Assembly (NCBI GenBank): GCA_965116115.1
Contig: OZ220486.1
Coordinates: 2,232,001 to 2,296,000, forward strand
Reading direction: 5' to 3'
From: JAPOXR01 sp965116115
GTDB taxonomy: Bacteria > Pseudomonadota > Alphaproteobacteria > Rhodobacterales > Rhodobacteraceae
DNA: 64,000 nucleotides
Below the pieces are notes generated by a model that was not told where the DNA came from, did not search any database, and worked only from the letters and a program-made list of their open reading frames with translations. The position numbers and the translations under genes were made by a program. Of the stretch, positions 26,511-35,194 are shown in pieces. The stretch's first letter is position 1. Every line of letters starts with the position of its first letter.

Positions 26511-28082
26511 ATGACCTCAGATTCGGAATGCGATCTTTTCATTATCGGCGGCGGCATTAACGGATGCGGCATCGCGCGCGATGCCGCGGGCCGCGGACTC
26601 GCGGTCAAGCTTGCCGAAATGGCCGACCTCGGTTCGGCCACCTCTTCGGCGTCAACGAAGCTCTTCCACGGCGGGCTGCGCTACTTGGAGCATTTCGAGT
26701 TCCGGCTGGTCAGGGAAGCGTTGATCGAGCGGGAGATGCTTCTCCGCGCCATGCCGCACATCAGTTGGCCGATGCGGTTCGTCCTGCCGCATGCGCCCGA
26801 ACCCCGTGCGTTCCGAAACGGACTCCTGCCGTGGCGGCGCGGAAAACGACCCGCATGGATGATCAGGGCCGGCCTGTTCCTATACGACAATCTCGGCGGA
26901 CGGGAACTCCTTCCGGGAACGCGCAGGCTTGACCTGCGCCGGGCGCCGGAAGGCATCCCCCTGCAAGAGCGTTTCCAGCTCGGGTTTGAGTATTCCGATT
27001 GCTGGGTTGATGATGCGCGGCTTGTGGTTCTGAATGCCCGTGACGCGGCGGAAAGAGGCGCGGAAATCATGGTCCGCACCAAAGTTCGGTCCGCCCGGCG
27101 GCGTCAAGGCCGCTGGGAAGTGGAAACCGAGGACCTCTTTACTGGCCGGACCGGGACGCACCTTGCCCGGGCGGCAGTGAACGCGGCGGGGCCTTGGGCA
27201 GCCGAGATTCTGAGCGGCAGGATGGGCCTTGCATCCCGTTCCAGAGTGCGTCTGGTACGCGGTTCGCACATTGTCATCCGCCGCCTTTACGAACACGACA
27301 GAAGCTACATTCTGCAAAGCGATGACCGCCGTGTCATTTTTGTCATTCCATACGAAAACGAATTCACCTTGATCGGAACGACCGACACGGAACATGACAG
27401 CCCGGACTGTAAGCCATGCTGCACCCGGGAAGAACGCGAATATCTGCTCGGCGTCATCAACAGCCATTTCCGCCGCAAGATCGATGACAGCGACGTGGTC
27501 TGGAGTTTTTCGGGGATCCGGCCCTTGCATGACGATGGTTCCAACAGTGCCAGTTCGGTCACGCGCGATTACACGCTGGAGCTGGATGTGGCCGGCGGCG
27601 CACCGGCTCTGAGCGTGTTCGGCGGCAAGATCACAACCTATCGGCGTCTCGCGGAAAACGCCCTCAACCGGCTTTCACCTCACTTTGAAGGCCTGACCGG
27701 GGGATGGACAGCGGGGGTTCCGCTTCCCGGCGGCGACTTCGCGCATGATGGAATGCCGAAACTGGAGGCTGGCCTGCTGAAGACCTATCCGTTCCTTAAC
27801 GACGACTGGGCTCGCAGACTTGCACGCAGTTATGGGACCGATGCGGCATACGTTCTCGGCCAAGCTGAAACTGCCAATGATCTCGGCGCTGAGTTCACCG
27901 GCAACCTGACGGCGTCAGAAGTCAGCTGGATGGTCGACCGGGAATTTGCCCGCACCGCCGAAGACATCCTCTGGCGGCGCAGCAAGCTAGGTCTCCATGC
28001 GACTCCTGAGGAAGACACGGCTCTTGAGCATTATCTCAAAGCTTATCTGAACCGGCCGGACACCGTATCCCGTGCGGATTAA
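26511..28082 (+). CDS. Aerobic glycerol-3-phosphate dehydrogenase family protein (GlpD/EryB-like)
   Basis: A 523-residue FAD-dependent dehydrogenase. The FAD motif GGGINGCGIARDAAGRG begins at residue 13. SSASTKLFHGGLRYLEHFEF is the conserved GlpD substrate region, VNAAGPWA and GTTDTEHD follow, and FGGKITTYRRLAE is near residue 370. GlpD oxidises glycerol-3-phosphate to DHAP and passes electrons to quinone. EryB of erythritol catabolism is in the same family. With no glycerol kinase here and a polyol-type transporter opposite, either role is possible. An upstream in-frame ATG at 26388 would add 41 residues without similarity, so I chose 26511 although its ribosome-binding site is weak. Confidence 0.9.
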   Translation: MTSDSECDLFIIGGGINGCGIARDAAGRGLAVKLAEMADLGSATSSASTKLFHGGLRYLEHFEFRLVREALIEREMLLRAMPHISWPMRFVLPHAPEPRAFRNGLLPWRRGKRPAWMIRAGLFLYDNLGGRELLPGTRRLDLRRAPEGIPLQERFQLGFEYSDCWVDDARLVVLNARDAAERGAEIMVRTKVRSARRRQGRWEVETEDLFTGRTGTHLARAAVNAAGPWAAEILSGRMGLASRSRVRLVRGSHIVIRRLYEHDRSYILQSDDRRVIFVIPYENEFTLIGTTDTEHDSPDCKPCCTREEREYLLGVINSHFRRKIDDSDVVWSFSGIRPLHDDGSNSASSVTRDYTLELDVAGGAPALSVFGGKITTYRRLAENALNRLSPHFEGLTGGWTAGVPLPGGDFAHDGMPKLEAGLLKTYPFLNDDWARRLARSYGTDAAYVLGQAETANDLGAEFTGNLTASEVSWMVDREFARTAEDILWRRSKLGLHATPEEDTALEHYLKAYLNRPDTVSRAD

Positions 28083-28711
28083 TCCGGCCGACCCATTGAT
28101 CAGCCGGCTTTGTCGGGTGGCATGCGCGCACAGTACGGATTCAGGTCACAACCCGTCTGCCCGCATTGACTGAATGAGAGTCATTTTACCGGATGACGAT
28201 ACATTCAATGCGACGAAGAGATCGTCGCCGATGTCAGCCAGCCTGACGGTCATCCGGGGACAGCCCGCTGGTCGATTCTCGTGATCGGCGTTCTCAGGCA
28301 GAGGACTGAATGCGATTTCGGCCGGCGGCGGAGCCATAGCCGCAGCGGATTTGCCAGCACCGCAGCCTCAGCGGTGCCGGCAGCGAACTGCCGCCGTCTT
28401 GGAAGGCTGCTGCGCAAAGGGCAGCAGATGCGGAACAGGAAATGTTTGCGACGACGCGCCGCCTGACTCCTTTCATCGAAACAGCGGCTTTCTACGGGAT
28501 GTCTCAGATCAGGAGCGGTCAGCCGTGCTCCGGCGTCCCGGCAGTTCAGTGTTGATAACTAATTTCCGCCGCCGGCCAAGCGGAACCGCTGCCGGTCCCC
28601 GCCGAAGACAGGGGTTTTCTGACAGACACTATAATATTGCTTGGCAAAGTCTTGCGAGCATCAGCAGTGCTATGTGGTGACCACGTGACGGCGGGATCGC
28701 TGAGGGCGCAT
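28083..28711. other. Gene-free stretch between glpD and the AbiE genes
   Basis: About 630 bases between convergent genes. Open frames of 60-110 codons on both strands show no ribosome-binding site or recognisable domain. I see no repeat, RNA gene or clear terminator. It may hold decayed sequence. Confidence 0.5.
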
Positions 28712-29635
28712 TCACCGGGAGCGCTCCAGAAGCTCTGAGAGGCCCAGCTGTTCGGCGACTTGGCCAGTTCCAGCCCAACGCCGACCTGGAAGGCGTTCGA
28801 TCACGCAGGTGAAAATCCTGACAAAGGCTGCGCGGCCAGCAGCGGCATCAAGCGCATCTGCGCGATCCGGGGGCAGCAATGCACGTATATCACCCAGCAG
28901 ATCAGGACGTGCGAATTTGGCGAGCATCCGCTGCTCCGCCTCCGCCCGCGATATGACCTGACACTGCTGATCAAGATATTGCGCGAACAGTGCCACAACA
29001 CGGTCGACATCGAGAACGGGCAACGCTCCGAGCGCATGATCAAGATCGAAAAGATCTCGTCCCCTGTCTCTTTGCAACAAGGCTCGCAGTTTTGTTGCGA
29101 AAAGCTCTTCCGGGGAAAATGAAGCAATGGCCGCGCTGCCCGCGAACCAAGGATTTTCGACGGCATAGGAAATAGAGACAGGCGGATCGAAGGGTTCGGT
29201 CTCTGCGATGTTGATCTCAACCTTCAAGCGGATCCACGCTTCGGGATCATCCTCGGCCGGAACACGAAAGCGCAGCTTCGGAGCTGTTCGGCTCGACACA
29301 AAGTTCCCTTGTCCCAACCAAGGCTCGAGCACCTCACGCACGGCGTCAAGGACAGGACCGATCGGTCCTGCCGTCGTGCGAACAAGATCAATATCCTCCG
29401 AATAGCGCAGCGGTTCCGGGAAGATGATCTTGTTGAGGGCCGTGCCGCCTCTGAGTCTCAACCCCGCGCCCAATAAATCGTGATTGAAGATTTCGACGAG
29501 CGCGCGCGAGATGATCAAGTCTTGTTCCACTTGCCTTGGCTCGGCCCATGGCACTGTCAGGCTCCATGCCGTGATGTTCGTTTCAGGGATTATTGTTCGT
29601 CTGCCTTTATCGGGCGACGGACGATGATGCGCCAA
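28712..29635 (-). CDS. AbiEii-type nucleotidyltransferase toxin
   Basis: A 307-residue member of the AbiEii/AbiGii nucleotidyltransferase family. The catalytic region is RLRGGTALNKIIF (residues 61-72) and PLRYSEDIDL with the two aspartates at 81 and 83. A further conserved stretch is SPEELFATKLRALLQRDRGRDLFDLDHAL. In AbiE type IV toxin-antitoxin systems this enzyme is the bacteriostatic toxin, which can arrest growth upon phage infection. Its start overlaps the end of the antitoxin gene by 46 bases; a later start near PETNITAW is possible. Confidence 0.9.
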   Translation of the reverse strand: MAHHRPSPDKGRRTIIPETNITAWSLTVPWAEPRQVEQDLIISRALVEIFNHDLLGAGLRLRGGTALNKIIFPEPLRYSEDIDLVRTTAGPIGPVLDAVREVLEPWLGQGNFVSSRTAPKLRFRVPAEDDPEAWIRLKVEINIAETEPFDPPVSISYAVENPWFAGSAAIASFSPEELFATKLRALLQRDRGRDLFDLDHALGALPVLDVDRVVALFAQYLDQQCQVISRAEAEQRMLAKFARPDLLGDIRALLPPDRADALDAAAGRAAFVRIFTCVIERLPGRRWAGTGQVAEQLGLSELLERSR

Positions 29636-30414
29636 CGCGGGTTGCGTTCCCGCTCGCCGTTTGAGGCTATCGCGCTCGTTTCTCCCGAATCAAGTTCAAC
29701 CCACGGCGCGTTGCCGTTCGGGAGATATCTCTCCAAGCCGCTTGCGGTTTCGTCATGTCCCAAGCGCGCCATAATGTAGCCTAGACGTTGAATGATAGAC
29801 CGCTCAAACTTTGACGCTAACGCGTCAAGCTGCACCGGGTCGATCTTGGCGGCAAGCTCATTGAGAACGCTCACGGCATTATCCATGCCGCCGCTCGCAC
29901 GAGGATAGCGCAGTAAGTCCAGCGCAGTGAGCGCCGGCGATGAGATCCGCATTGCGCCTGTGGCTGTCTTCCGTCGCTCAACGCCTTGTTCGATCCGTTT
30001 CATGTCCTTGCGGAAATAAAAGGCGAGCTTGGAACGCCCGGCCCGAACAGGTTTCCACTGACTGTCTGTCACGACCTGAAATTCCATCACCGCCTGATGC
30101 GCTGCGCCGTGAAATTCCGCGGCTTTCAAAAGAGCGACATAGTATGGTCGTCCCGCCCCCTTCATCATGGCATCGATGTACCAGCTTGGCGGGGGCGCGC
30201 CCCATTTCAGAAATCGGGTGGGCGTGATCACGTAAAAGCCGCGGCGCGGCGCGAAGATATAACTCCGCCTTCTGAGGCGCGCAGCCGCGTCGAGAAACGC
30301 CCCGTGGCTGACTCCAAGGGCCTCCATCGCTTCTTCGCGGGTGAAACAGGTGTGTCCGCTGGAAGCCAGGTCTTCGACATAGGCCGCCAAGGTGGCAACG
30401 CGTTCGGTCATCAT
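29590..30414 (-). CDS. AbiEi-type antitoxin/transcriptional repressor
   Basis: A 274-residue AbiEi family protein. The N-terminal winged helix (residues 8-50: AAYVEDLASSGHTCFTREEA, then LGVSHGAFLDAAARLRRR) binds the operon promoter in studied homologues. The C-terminal AbiEi_4-like domain contains GAGRPYYVALLKAAEFHGAAH and SSPALTALDLLRYP. It neutralises AbiEii. First gene of the pair, followed by the toxin with overlap. The pair lies about 700 bases from tRNA-Ser. Confidence 0.9.
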   Translation of the reverse strand: MMTERVATLAAYVEDLASSGHTCFTREEAMEALGVSHGAFLDAAARLRRRSYIFAPRRGFYVITPTRFLKWGAPPPSWYIDAMMKGAGRPYYVALLKAAEFHGAAHQAVMEFQVVTDSQWKPVRAGRSKLAFYFRKDMKRIEQGVERRKTATGAMRISSPALTALDLLRYPRASGGMDNAVSVLNELAAKIDPVQLDALASKFERSIIQRLGYIMARLGHDETASGLERYLPNGNAPWVELDSGETSAIASNGERERNPRWRIIVRRPIKADEQ

Positions 30415-31123
30415 ATTGTAAAGTCCGTTATTTCAGCCGAGTTTTTATTATGATATTGCTGTCTTGGCAAGTTCAATATGGCTGACTCCGCATACATCGC
30501 ACAATTTGGCATATGTTTCTTACAGTCAATCACAGCGGAATTGATAGCACAGGCAAGTTGGGGACAGAAACCGGAAGCCGTATACGGAGAACCCTGATAA
30601 TATTGAAAACATTCAGTTTCTCAGATACGTATAAGGAAATGAGACACGGCCGGATCAAAACCCGGCGGGCCTCAGTCTGCCATTGATGCCGGCTGGCTGG
30701 AAAGCTGCTGACAGCCGGGGTTCGCCATTGTCGGATCCGTTTCGTCAACCCGGGAAATCCGGGGGAAAGCGCAGCTCGAGCCTCGGCTGTTTCATCGTGA
30801 GCGAAAGACGGAGTCCAGAGCATTTTCTCAAGGGCCACGGGAATGCCTGGTCAGTCGGGAACAGTCTGTGCCTGTCCCTTGATGTCATGATGAACGAAGG
30901 TCATCTGCGCAACCGGACCGGACCTAGCCCGGAGACCTGGCCGTAATCCGACGCCCCGGCTCTCAACCCGGCGAGGGTCACGGAAGACGGGCAAGCTGAG
31001 TCAATGTGCGCGGCAAACTCAAAAAGCCGGACAATATCACTATCACCGCTGTGCGCTGAATTTCATCAGCTCCGCCGGACTCCTGCCGGAAAACAGGCGA
31101 TTTCGAAAGCGACAGCCCCAAGA
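30415..31123. other. Gene-free stretch between AbiE and tRNA-Ser
   Basis: About 700 bases without a supported gene. Two open frames of 87-102 codons (30530-30838 minus, 30683-30946 plus) have no domains or ribosome-binding sites. The bases next to 30415-30520 are AT-rich and should hold the abiE promoter. No copy of the tRNA 3' end that would mark an attachment site was recognised. Confidence 0.5.
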
Positions 31124-31213
31124 TGGCGGAGAGACAGGGATTCGAACCCTGGGTGCCCGTAAAGGCACAACGGTTTTCGAGACCGCCCCGTTCGACCGCT
31201 CCGGCACCTCTCC
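31124..31213 (-). tRNA. tRNA-Ser, anticodon CGA
   Basis: A 90-base tRNA with encoded CCA. The 5' acceptor strand GGAGAGG pairs with TCTCTCC (one G-U). The anticodon loop is CTCGAAA with anticodon CGA. A long variable arm (TTGTGCC/GGCACCC region) marks it as class II. The T arm is CAGGG-TTCGAAT-CCCTG and the discriminator is G. It decodes UCG. Confidence 0.96.
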
Positions 31214-31223
31214 GACATGGCGT

Positions 31224-31251
31224 TTAATATCAGGAACTGCTGAAACCGCAA
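31224..31251 (-). promoter_or_regulatory. Putative promoter of tRNA-Ser
   Basis: Read on the minus strand, TTGCGG and TATTAA are separated by 16 bases, and the -10 ends about 10 bases before the tRNA 5' end. Judged by eye. Confidence 0.35.
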
Positions 31252-31300
31252 CTCATCCGAAGTTCCGGTCCGGGCATGAACCGTGTCATAGTTCACCGAA

Positions 31301-31318
31301 CTGTTACATTTTCGTCGT
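31301..31318 (+). promoter_or_regulatory. Possible Pho box upstream of pstS
   Basis: CTGTTAC and TCGTCGT, spaced 11 bases start to start, weakly resemble the two CTGTCAT half-sites bound by PhoB. About nine of fourteen positions agree. The position 63-80 bases before pstS is suitable. A separate TGTCAT lies just upstream. Support is weak. Confidence 0.28.
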
Positions 31319-31381
31319 CAATGCATCACATGCCGTCCGTATCTGCGCCCGTGAAACAATCGCTCACCGAAAGGAAATTTG

Positions 31382-32434
31382 ATGACACTCGCAGTGAAAT
31401 TCGCCAAGACCGGCGCAGCGGGCCTTGCGGCGGCTGCCGTCTGCGCCGCGGCCGCATCGGCCCGCGACCAGATTAATATTGTCGGTTCTTCGACCGTGTT
31501 CCCCTATACTCAGGCTGTTTCCGAGCAGTTTTCCAACATGACCGGCGCCGCGTCGCCGGTGGTTGAATCAACCGGAACCGGCGGAGGAATGAAACTGTTC
31601 TGCGCTGGAATCGGCGAATCTCATCCCGACATCACCGGAGCATCGCGGGCCATGAAGTCTTCAGAGTACGAACTTTGCCAAGGCAACGGAGTTACAGACA
31701 TCACGGAAGCGTTGATCGGTTTTGACGGTCTTTCAATTGCCGTGTCGCGCGGCAACACAGCGGACTGGGATCTGACGCTGGGAGAGATCTATCTGGCACT
31801 TGCGGCCCAGGTTCCGGGAAACGGCACGATGCAGGACAACCCGAACCAGAAATGGTCCGATATCAATCCGCGACTGCCCGACAGTCCGATTCTCGCCTAC
31901 GGGCCTCCGCCTACCAGCGGTACCCGGGACGCTTTTGTTGAGCTTGCCATGCACGTCGGATGCAAGGGCCAAGCTTGGGTCAAAGAGCAAGGACTGGACA
32001 AAGACAAGAACTGGGTCAAAGAAAATTGCAGCCGGATGCGTCAAGACGGGCCGTTTGTCGAAGCCGGCGAAAACGACAATCTGATTGTCCAGCGGCTGAA
32101 CGCCGACACCAGCGCGGCCGGCATTTTCGGTTATTCGTTCCTGTTTGAGAATCTCGATACGCTCAAGCCGATCAAAGTGAACGGCGTCAGTCCCGATGCC
32201 GGCACGATCGGCGATAATTCATATCCGATCTCGCGTCCGCTGTATTTTTACACCAAGAACGCGCATCGGGGGGTGATCCCCGGTCTTCAGGAATTCATCG
32301 AAGAATATATGTCCGAGGATGCGCTCGCCCCCGGTGGATATCTCTCGGAGCGCGGACTGGTTTCGCTGACTGACATGGACCGGGCCGCGCTTCAGGATTC
32401 TGTCATCGCCGGTGAAACTATGTCGGCCAAGTGA
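31382..32434 (+). CDS. pstS: Phosphate ABC transporter substrate-binding protein PstS
   Basis: A 350-residue periplasmic phosphate-binding protein. A signal peptide (residues 1-28, GLAAAAVCAAAASA then R) precedes the mature INIVGSSTVFPYTQAVSEQF. The phosphate ligands lie in STGTGGGMKLFCAG, TGASRAMKSSE and PPTSGTRDAFVELAM. AAGGAAA precedes the ATG. First gene of pstSCA. A strong stem-loop follows before pstC. Confidence 0.95.
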   Translation: MTLAVKFAKTGAAGLAAAAVCAAAASARDQINIVGSSTVFPYTQAVSEQFSNMTGAASPVVESTGTGGGMKLFCAGIGESHPDITGASRAMKSSEYELCQGNGVTDITEALIGFDGLSIAVSRGNTADWDLTLGEIYLALAAQVPGNGTMQDNPNQKWSDINPRLPDSPILAYGPPPTSGTRDAFVELAMHVGCKGQAWVKEQGLDKDKNWVKENCSRMRQDGPFVEAGENDNLIVQRLNADTSAAGIFGYSFLFENLDTLKPIKVNGVSPDAGTIGDNSYPISRPLYFYTKNAHRGVIPGLQEFIEEYMSEDALAPGGYLSERGLVSLTDMDRAALQDSVIAGETMSAK

Positions 32435-32458
32435 CCGCACGTCCAAAGTTTCAATTTC

Positions 32459-32485
32459 ATGCGGCGCCCTATATAGGCGCCGCAT
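32459..32485 (+). promoter_or_regulatory. Perfect 10-bp stem-loop between pstS and pstC
   Basis: ATGCGGCGCC at 32459-32468 and its exact reverse complement at 32476-32485 flank a 7-base loop CTATATA. There is no T-run, so it is unlikely to be a classical terminator. It starts 25 bases after the pstS stop and ends 20 bases before pstC. Such hairpins often protect the upstream message and let pstS be expressed more than the permeases. Confidence 0.75.
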
Positions 32486-32505
32486 TCGCATTTCGGGCGG
32501 AATGA

Positions 32506-33882
32506 ATGGTCCCTGCCGCGTTCACATTGCTGCTGCTCTTGGCGGCTCTGTCCTACGTCCTCAATCTCCGGGCAGCGAATTCGATACGAGTCGGCGGCAA
32601 GCGGCTGAATTCCGTGCCGCATTATCACGGACTCTACGGCTTCCTTGTGGTCGGACTTCCGGTCTCAGCCATGCTCCTGATCTGGCTTTTGCTTCAGGGC
32701 GCCGTTGTCGAGTGGCTTGTGGTCCGCGGCATAGAACCGGAGAGAACCGCCGGGCTCGGCACGGGCGAAAGCCAGCTGATGATAGCGGAAATCCGCTCAG
32801 TGGCCAGGGGACGGATATTCGGTGAACCCGCCGAATGGGTTTTGGAGGCGGCCGACCGCTTCAACCGTCTGGACGGCGCAGCCAGCAAAGCGTTGGCACC
32901 GGCTGTCCTGATTGCCGCTTTGGCGTTGGCCGTCTATTCCCGGCGCCGGGTGGCCGCCGGATTCCGCTCAAGGGATATCTCAGAGCGAATCGTTCTGGCG
33001 CTGATGATCGTGTGCGCCGTTGTGGCAGTTTTCACGACAGTCGGAATCATCGCTTCGCTGCTATTTGAGTCGATCCGGTTTTTCTCTTTGGTGCCGGTCA
33101 GCGAATTCCTGTTCGGTTTGAACTGGGAGCCGCAGATTCCGATGCGCGAGGACCAAGTGGCCGCAGAAGGCGCATTCGGCTGGATTCCGGTCATCGCCGG
33201 AACATTGCTGGTAATGACGGTCGCTGTCACTCTCGCGGTTCCGGTCGGTCTGCTGTCGGCGATCTATCTCAACGAGTTCGCCGCCCCGCGGCTGCGAGCG
33301 GCGGCCAAGCCGGTGTTGGAGATACTGGCCGGCGTGCCGACCGTGGTTTACGGTTTTTTCGCCATACTGGTCATTGCGCCGGCTGTCCGCTCATTCGGGA
33401 TGTCGATCGGTCTGGACATCGCCCCGAACACCGCTCTGGCGGCGGGAGGGGTAATGGGCATCATGCTGATTCCTTTCATTTCCTCGTTCGCGGATGATGC
33501 GTTGAGCGCTGTACCGCAGGACCTCCGGAACGGAGCGCTGGCACTCGGCGCAACGCGCGCGGAAACTGTGATGCAGGTGCTTTTTCCGGCGGCGCTCCCG
33601 GGAATCGCCGGCGGAATCCTGCTTGCCGTCAGCCGGGCGATCGGAGAAACCATGATTGTCGTGATGGCGGCCGGCCTGATCGCCAAACTGACGTTCAATC
33701 CGCTGGACAGCGTGACCACGGTCACGGTGCAGATCGTCACGCTGCTGATCGGCGACACATCCTTTGACAACCCGAAGACGTTGGCTGCGTTCGCGCTGGG
33801 CCTGATGTTGTTCATCGTGACATTGGCCATCAATGTCTACGCTCTCAGGATTGTCCGCAAATACCGTGAAGTTTACGAATAA
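32506..33882 (+). CDS. pstC: Phosphate ABC transporter permease PstC
   Basis: A 458-residue permease. The N-terminal 190 residues form the extra proteobacterial PstC domain (DUF3708-like) with membrane segments near 3-20, 43-65 and 130-145. The transport domain contains FLFGLNWEPQ, the EAA-type loop GALALGATRAETVMQVLFPAALPGI and SRAIGETMIVVMAAG. It couples with PstA to carry phosphate across the inner membrane. The ATG overlaps a GGGCGGAATGA context. The next gene starts directly at its stop. Confidence 0.94.
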   Translation: MVPAAFTLLLLLAALSYVLNLRAANSIRVGGKRLNSVPHYHGLYGFLVVGLPVSAMLLIWLLLQGAVVEWLVVRGIEPERTAGLGTGESQLMIAEIRSVARGRIFGEPAEWVLEAADRFNRLDGAASKALAPAVLIAALALAVYSRRRVAAGFRSRDISERIVLALMIVCAVVAVFTTVGIIASLLFESIRFFSLVPVSEFLFGLNWEPQIPMREDQVAAEGAFGWIPVIAGTLLVMTVAVTLAVPVGLLSAIYLNEFAAPRLRAAAKPVLEILAGVPTVVYGFFAILVIAPAVRSFGMSIGLDIAPNTALAAGGVMGIMLIPFISSFADDALSAVPQDLRNGALALGATRAETVMQVLFPAALPGIAGGILLAVSRAIGETMIVVMAAGLIAKLTFNPLDSVTTVTVQIVTLLIGDTSFDNPKTLAAFALGLMLFIVTLAINVYALRIVRKYREVYE

Positions 33883-33897
33883 GTGAAAGCTGCGCCC

Positions 33898-35172
33898 ATG
33901 GAATCCGCTGACCGTGACTCCACGGAAAAAATAGTCGCCGCCGGGCTTCCCCGGAGAAGGCGGCGTCAAGCGATGCTTCGCGCGCTGGGCGCCGGAGCGA
34001 TACTGTCCGCGCTGCTTATGCTGCTGATTCTGGTGGGATCGCTGCTGCTGTCCGGATACCGGGCCTTCACTCAGACACATGTCGATCTGGAGGTTTTCGT
34101 CGATCCGGAAATTATCAATGCGGAAACACTGCCGCGCGGCAATTTCCGGGCGCTTCTCACAAAGTCGCTGCAGGACATTTTCCCGGAAGCGGAATCAAGG
34201 AGCGAGAAAGCGGAGATCTTAAAGATCCTCAGCAACGGCGCACAGTTCACGCTGCGCGACCGGATTGTTGAAAATCCCGCGCTCATCGGCAGATCAACGT
34301 CACTGACAATTCCGGCATCGGACCCTTACGACCAGCTTAACAAGGGCCTTATCGACCGCGACACACCGGAGGAGAACCGGCGGCTCAATGATGCGCAGAT
34401 ACGTCTTTTTGACCGCCTCAAAGAGTCCGGCGCGGTGTCTTCGCCGCTGAATGTCGGCATGCTCGTCAACCCGGACAGCCGGTTCCCTGAACTCGCCGGC
34501 CTTCGGGGAGCGCTGATCGGATCATTCTGGGCATTGCTGGTCTGTTTCCTCATTTCATTTCCGGTCGGAATCGGCGCGGCGATCTATCTTGAGGAATTCG
34601 CGCCCCGGAGCCGCGTGAATGATTTCATCGAAGTCAACATCAACAACCTTGCGGCTGTTCCGTCGGTGGTTTTCGGTCTGCTGGCTCTCGCGGTCTTCAT
34701 CGGCTGGTTCGGCTTGCCGCGTTCGGCGCCCTTTGTCGGCGGAATGACTTTGGCGCTGATGACCATGCCGACAGTCATCATCGCGGCTCGCAATGCGCTG
34801 AAGAGCGTACCCGGTTCGATCCGGGAAGCCGCGCTGGGCGTAGGCGCTTCGAAACAGCAGGTCGTGTTCGGCCATGTGCTGCCGCTTGCGATGCCCGGTA
34901 TTCTGACGGGAACCATCATCGGGCTCGCGCAGGCTCTCGGAGAAACGGCGCCGCTTCTATTGATCGGGATGAACGCTTTCATCACCTCTGCCCCGGCAGG
35001 CCCGTTCGACAGTTCAACGGCTTTGCCGACGCAGATTTTCATCTGGGCCGACAGCCCCGAACGGGGTTTCGTCAGCCGGACATCGGCCGCCATTCTGGTG
35101 CTGCTCGGATTCCTCATCGCCATGAACGGCTTGGCGATTTTTCTCCGCAGCCGGTTCGAGCGCAAATGGTAG
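33898..35172 (+). CDS. pstA: Phosphate ABC transporter permease PstA
   Basis: A permease of about 424 residues. A basic leader (LPRRRRRQ) and a membrane segment near residues 27-55 open a DUF3333-like N-terminal domain that runs to about residue 200. The transport domain has YLEEFAPRSRVNDFIEVNI, AALGVGASKQQVVFGHVLPLAMPGI and AQALGETAPLLLIGMNAF. The start may instead be GTG at 33883, directly after the pstC stop; neither has a strong ribosome-binding site. No pstB, phoU or phoB follows. A convergent unrelated gene ends 22 bases after the stop. Confidence 0.93.
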   Translation: MESADRDSTEKIVAAGLPRRRRRQAMLRALGAGAILSALLMLLILVGSLLLSGYRAFTQTHVDLEVFVDPEIINAETLPRGNFRALLTKSLQDIFPEAESRSEKAEILKILSNGAQFTLRDRIVENPALIGRSTSLTIPASDPYDQLNKGLIDRDTPEENRRLNDAQIRLFDRLKESGAVSSPLNVGMLVNPDSRFPELAGLRGALIGSFWALLVCFLISFPVGIGAAIYLEEFAPRSRVNDFIEVNINNLAAVPSVVFGLLALAVFIGWFGLPRSAPFVGGMTLALMTMPTVIIAARNALKSVPGSIREAALGVGASKQQVVFGHVLPLAMPGILTGTIIGLAQALGETAPLLLIGMNAFITSAPAGPFDSSTALPTQIFIWADSPERGFVSRTSAAILVLLGFLIAMNGLAIFLRSRFERKW

Positions 35173-35194
35173 GCCTCGCAGGATCTTTATCCGT

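Noticed and set aside
28146..28680. Possible small genes or an ABC-ATPase remnant downstream of glpD
   Set aside because: One minus-strand frame looked faintly like a regulatory domain tail, but no motif could be anchored and no start signal is present.
31124..31213. tRNA 3' end as an attachment site duplicated near 28-30 kb
   Set aside because: Searching by eye for the T-arm and acceptor sequence found no second copy.
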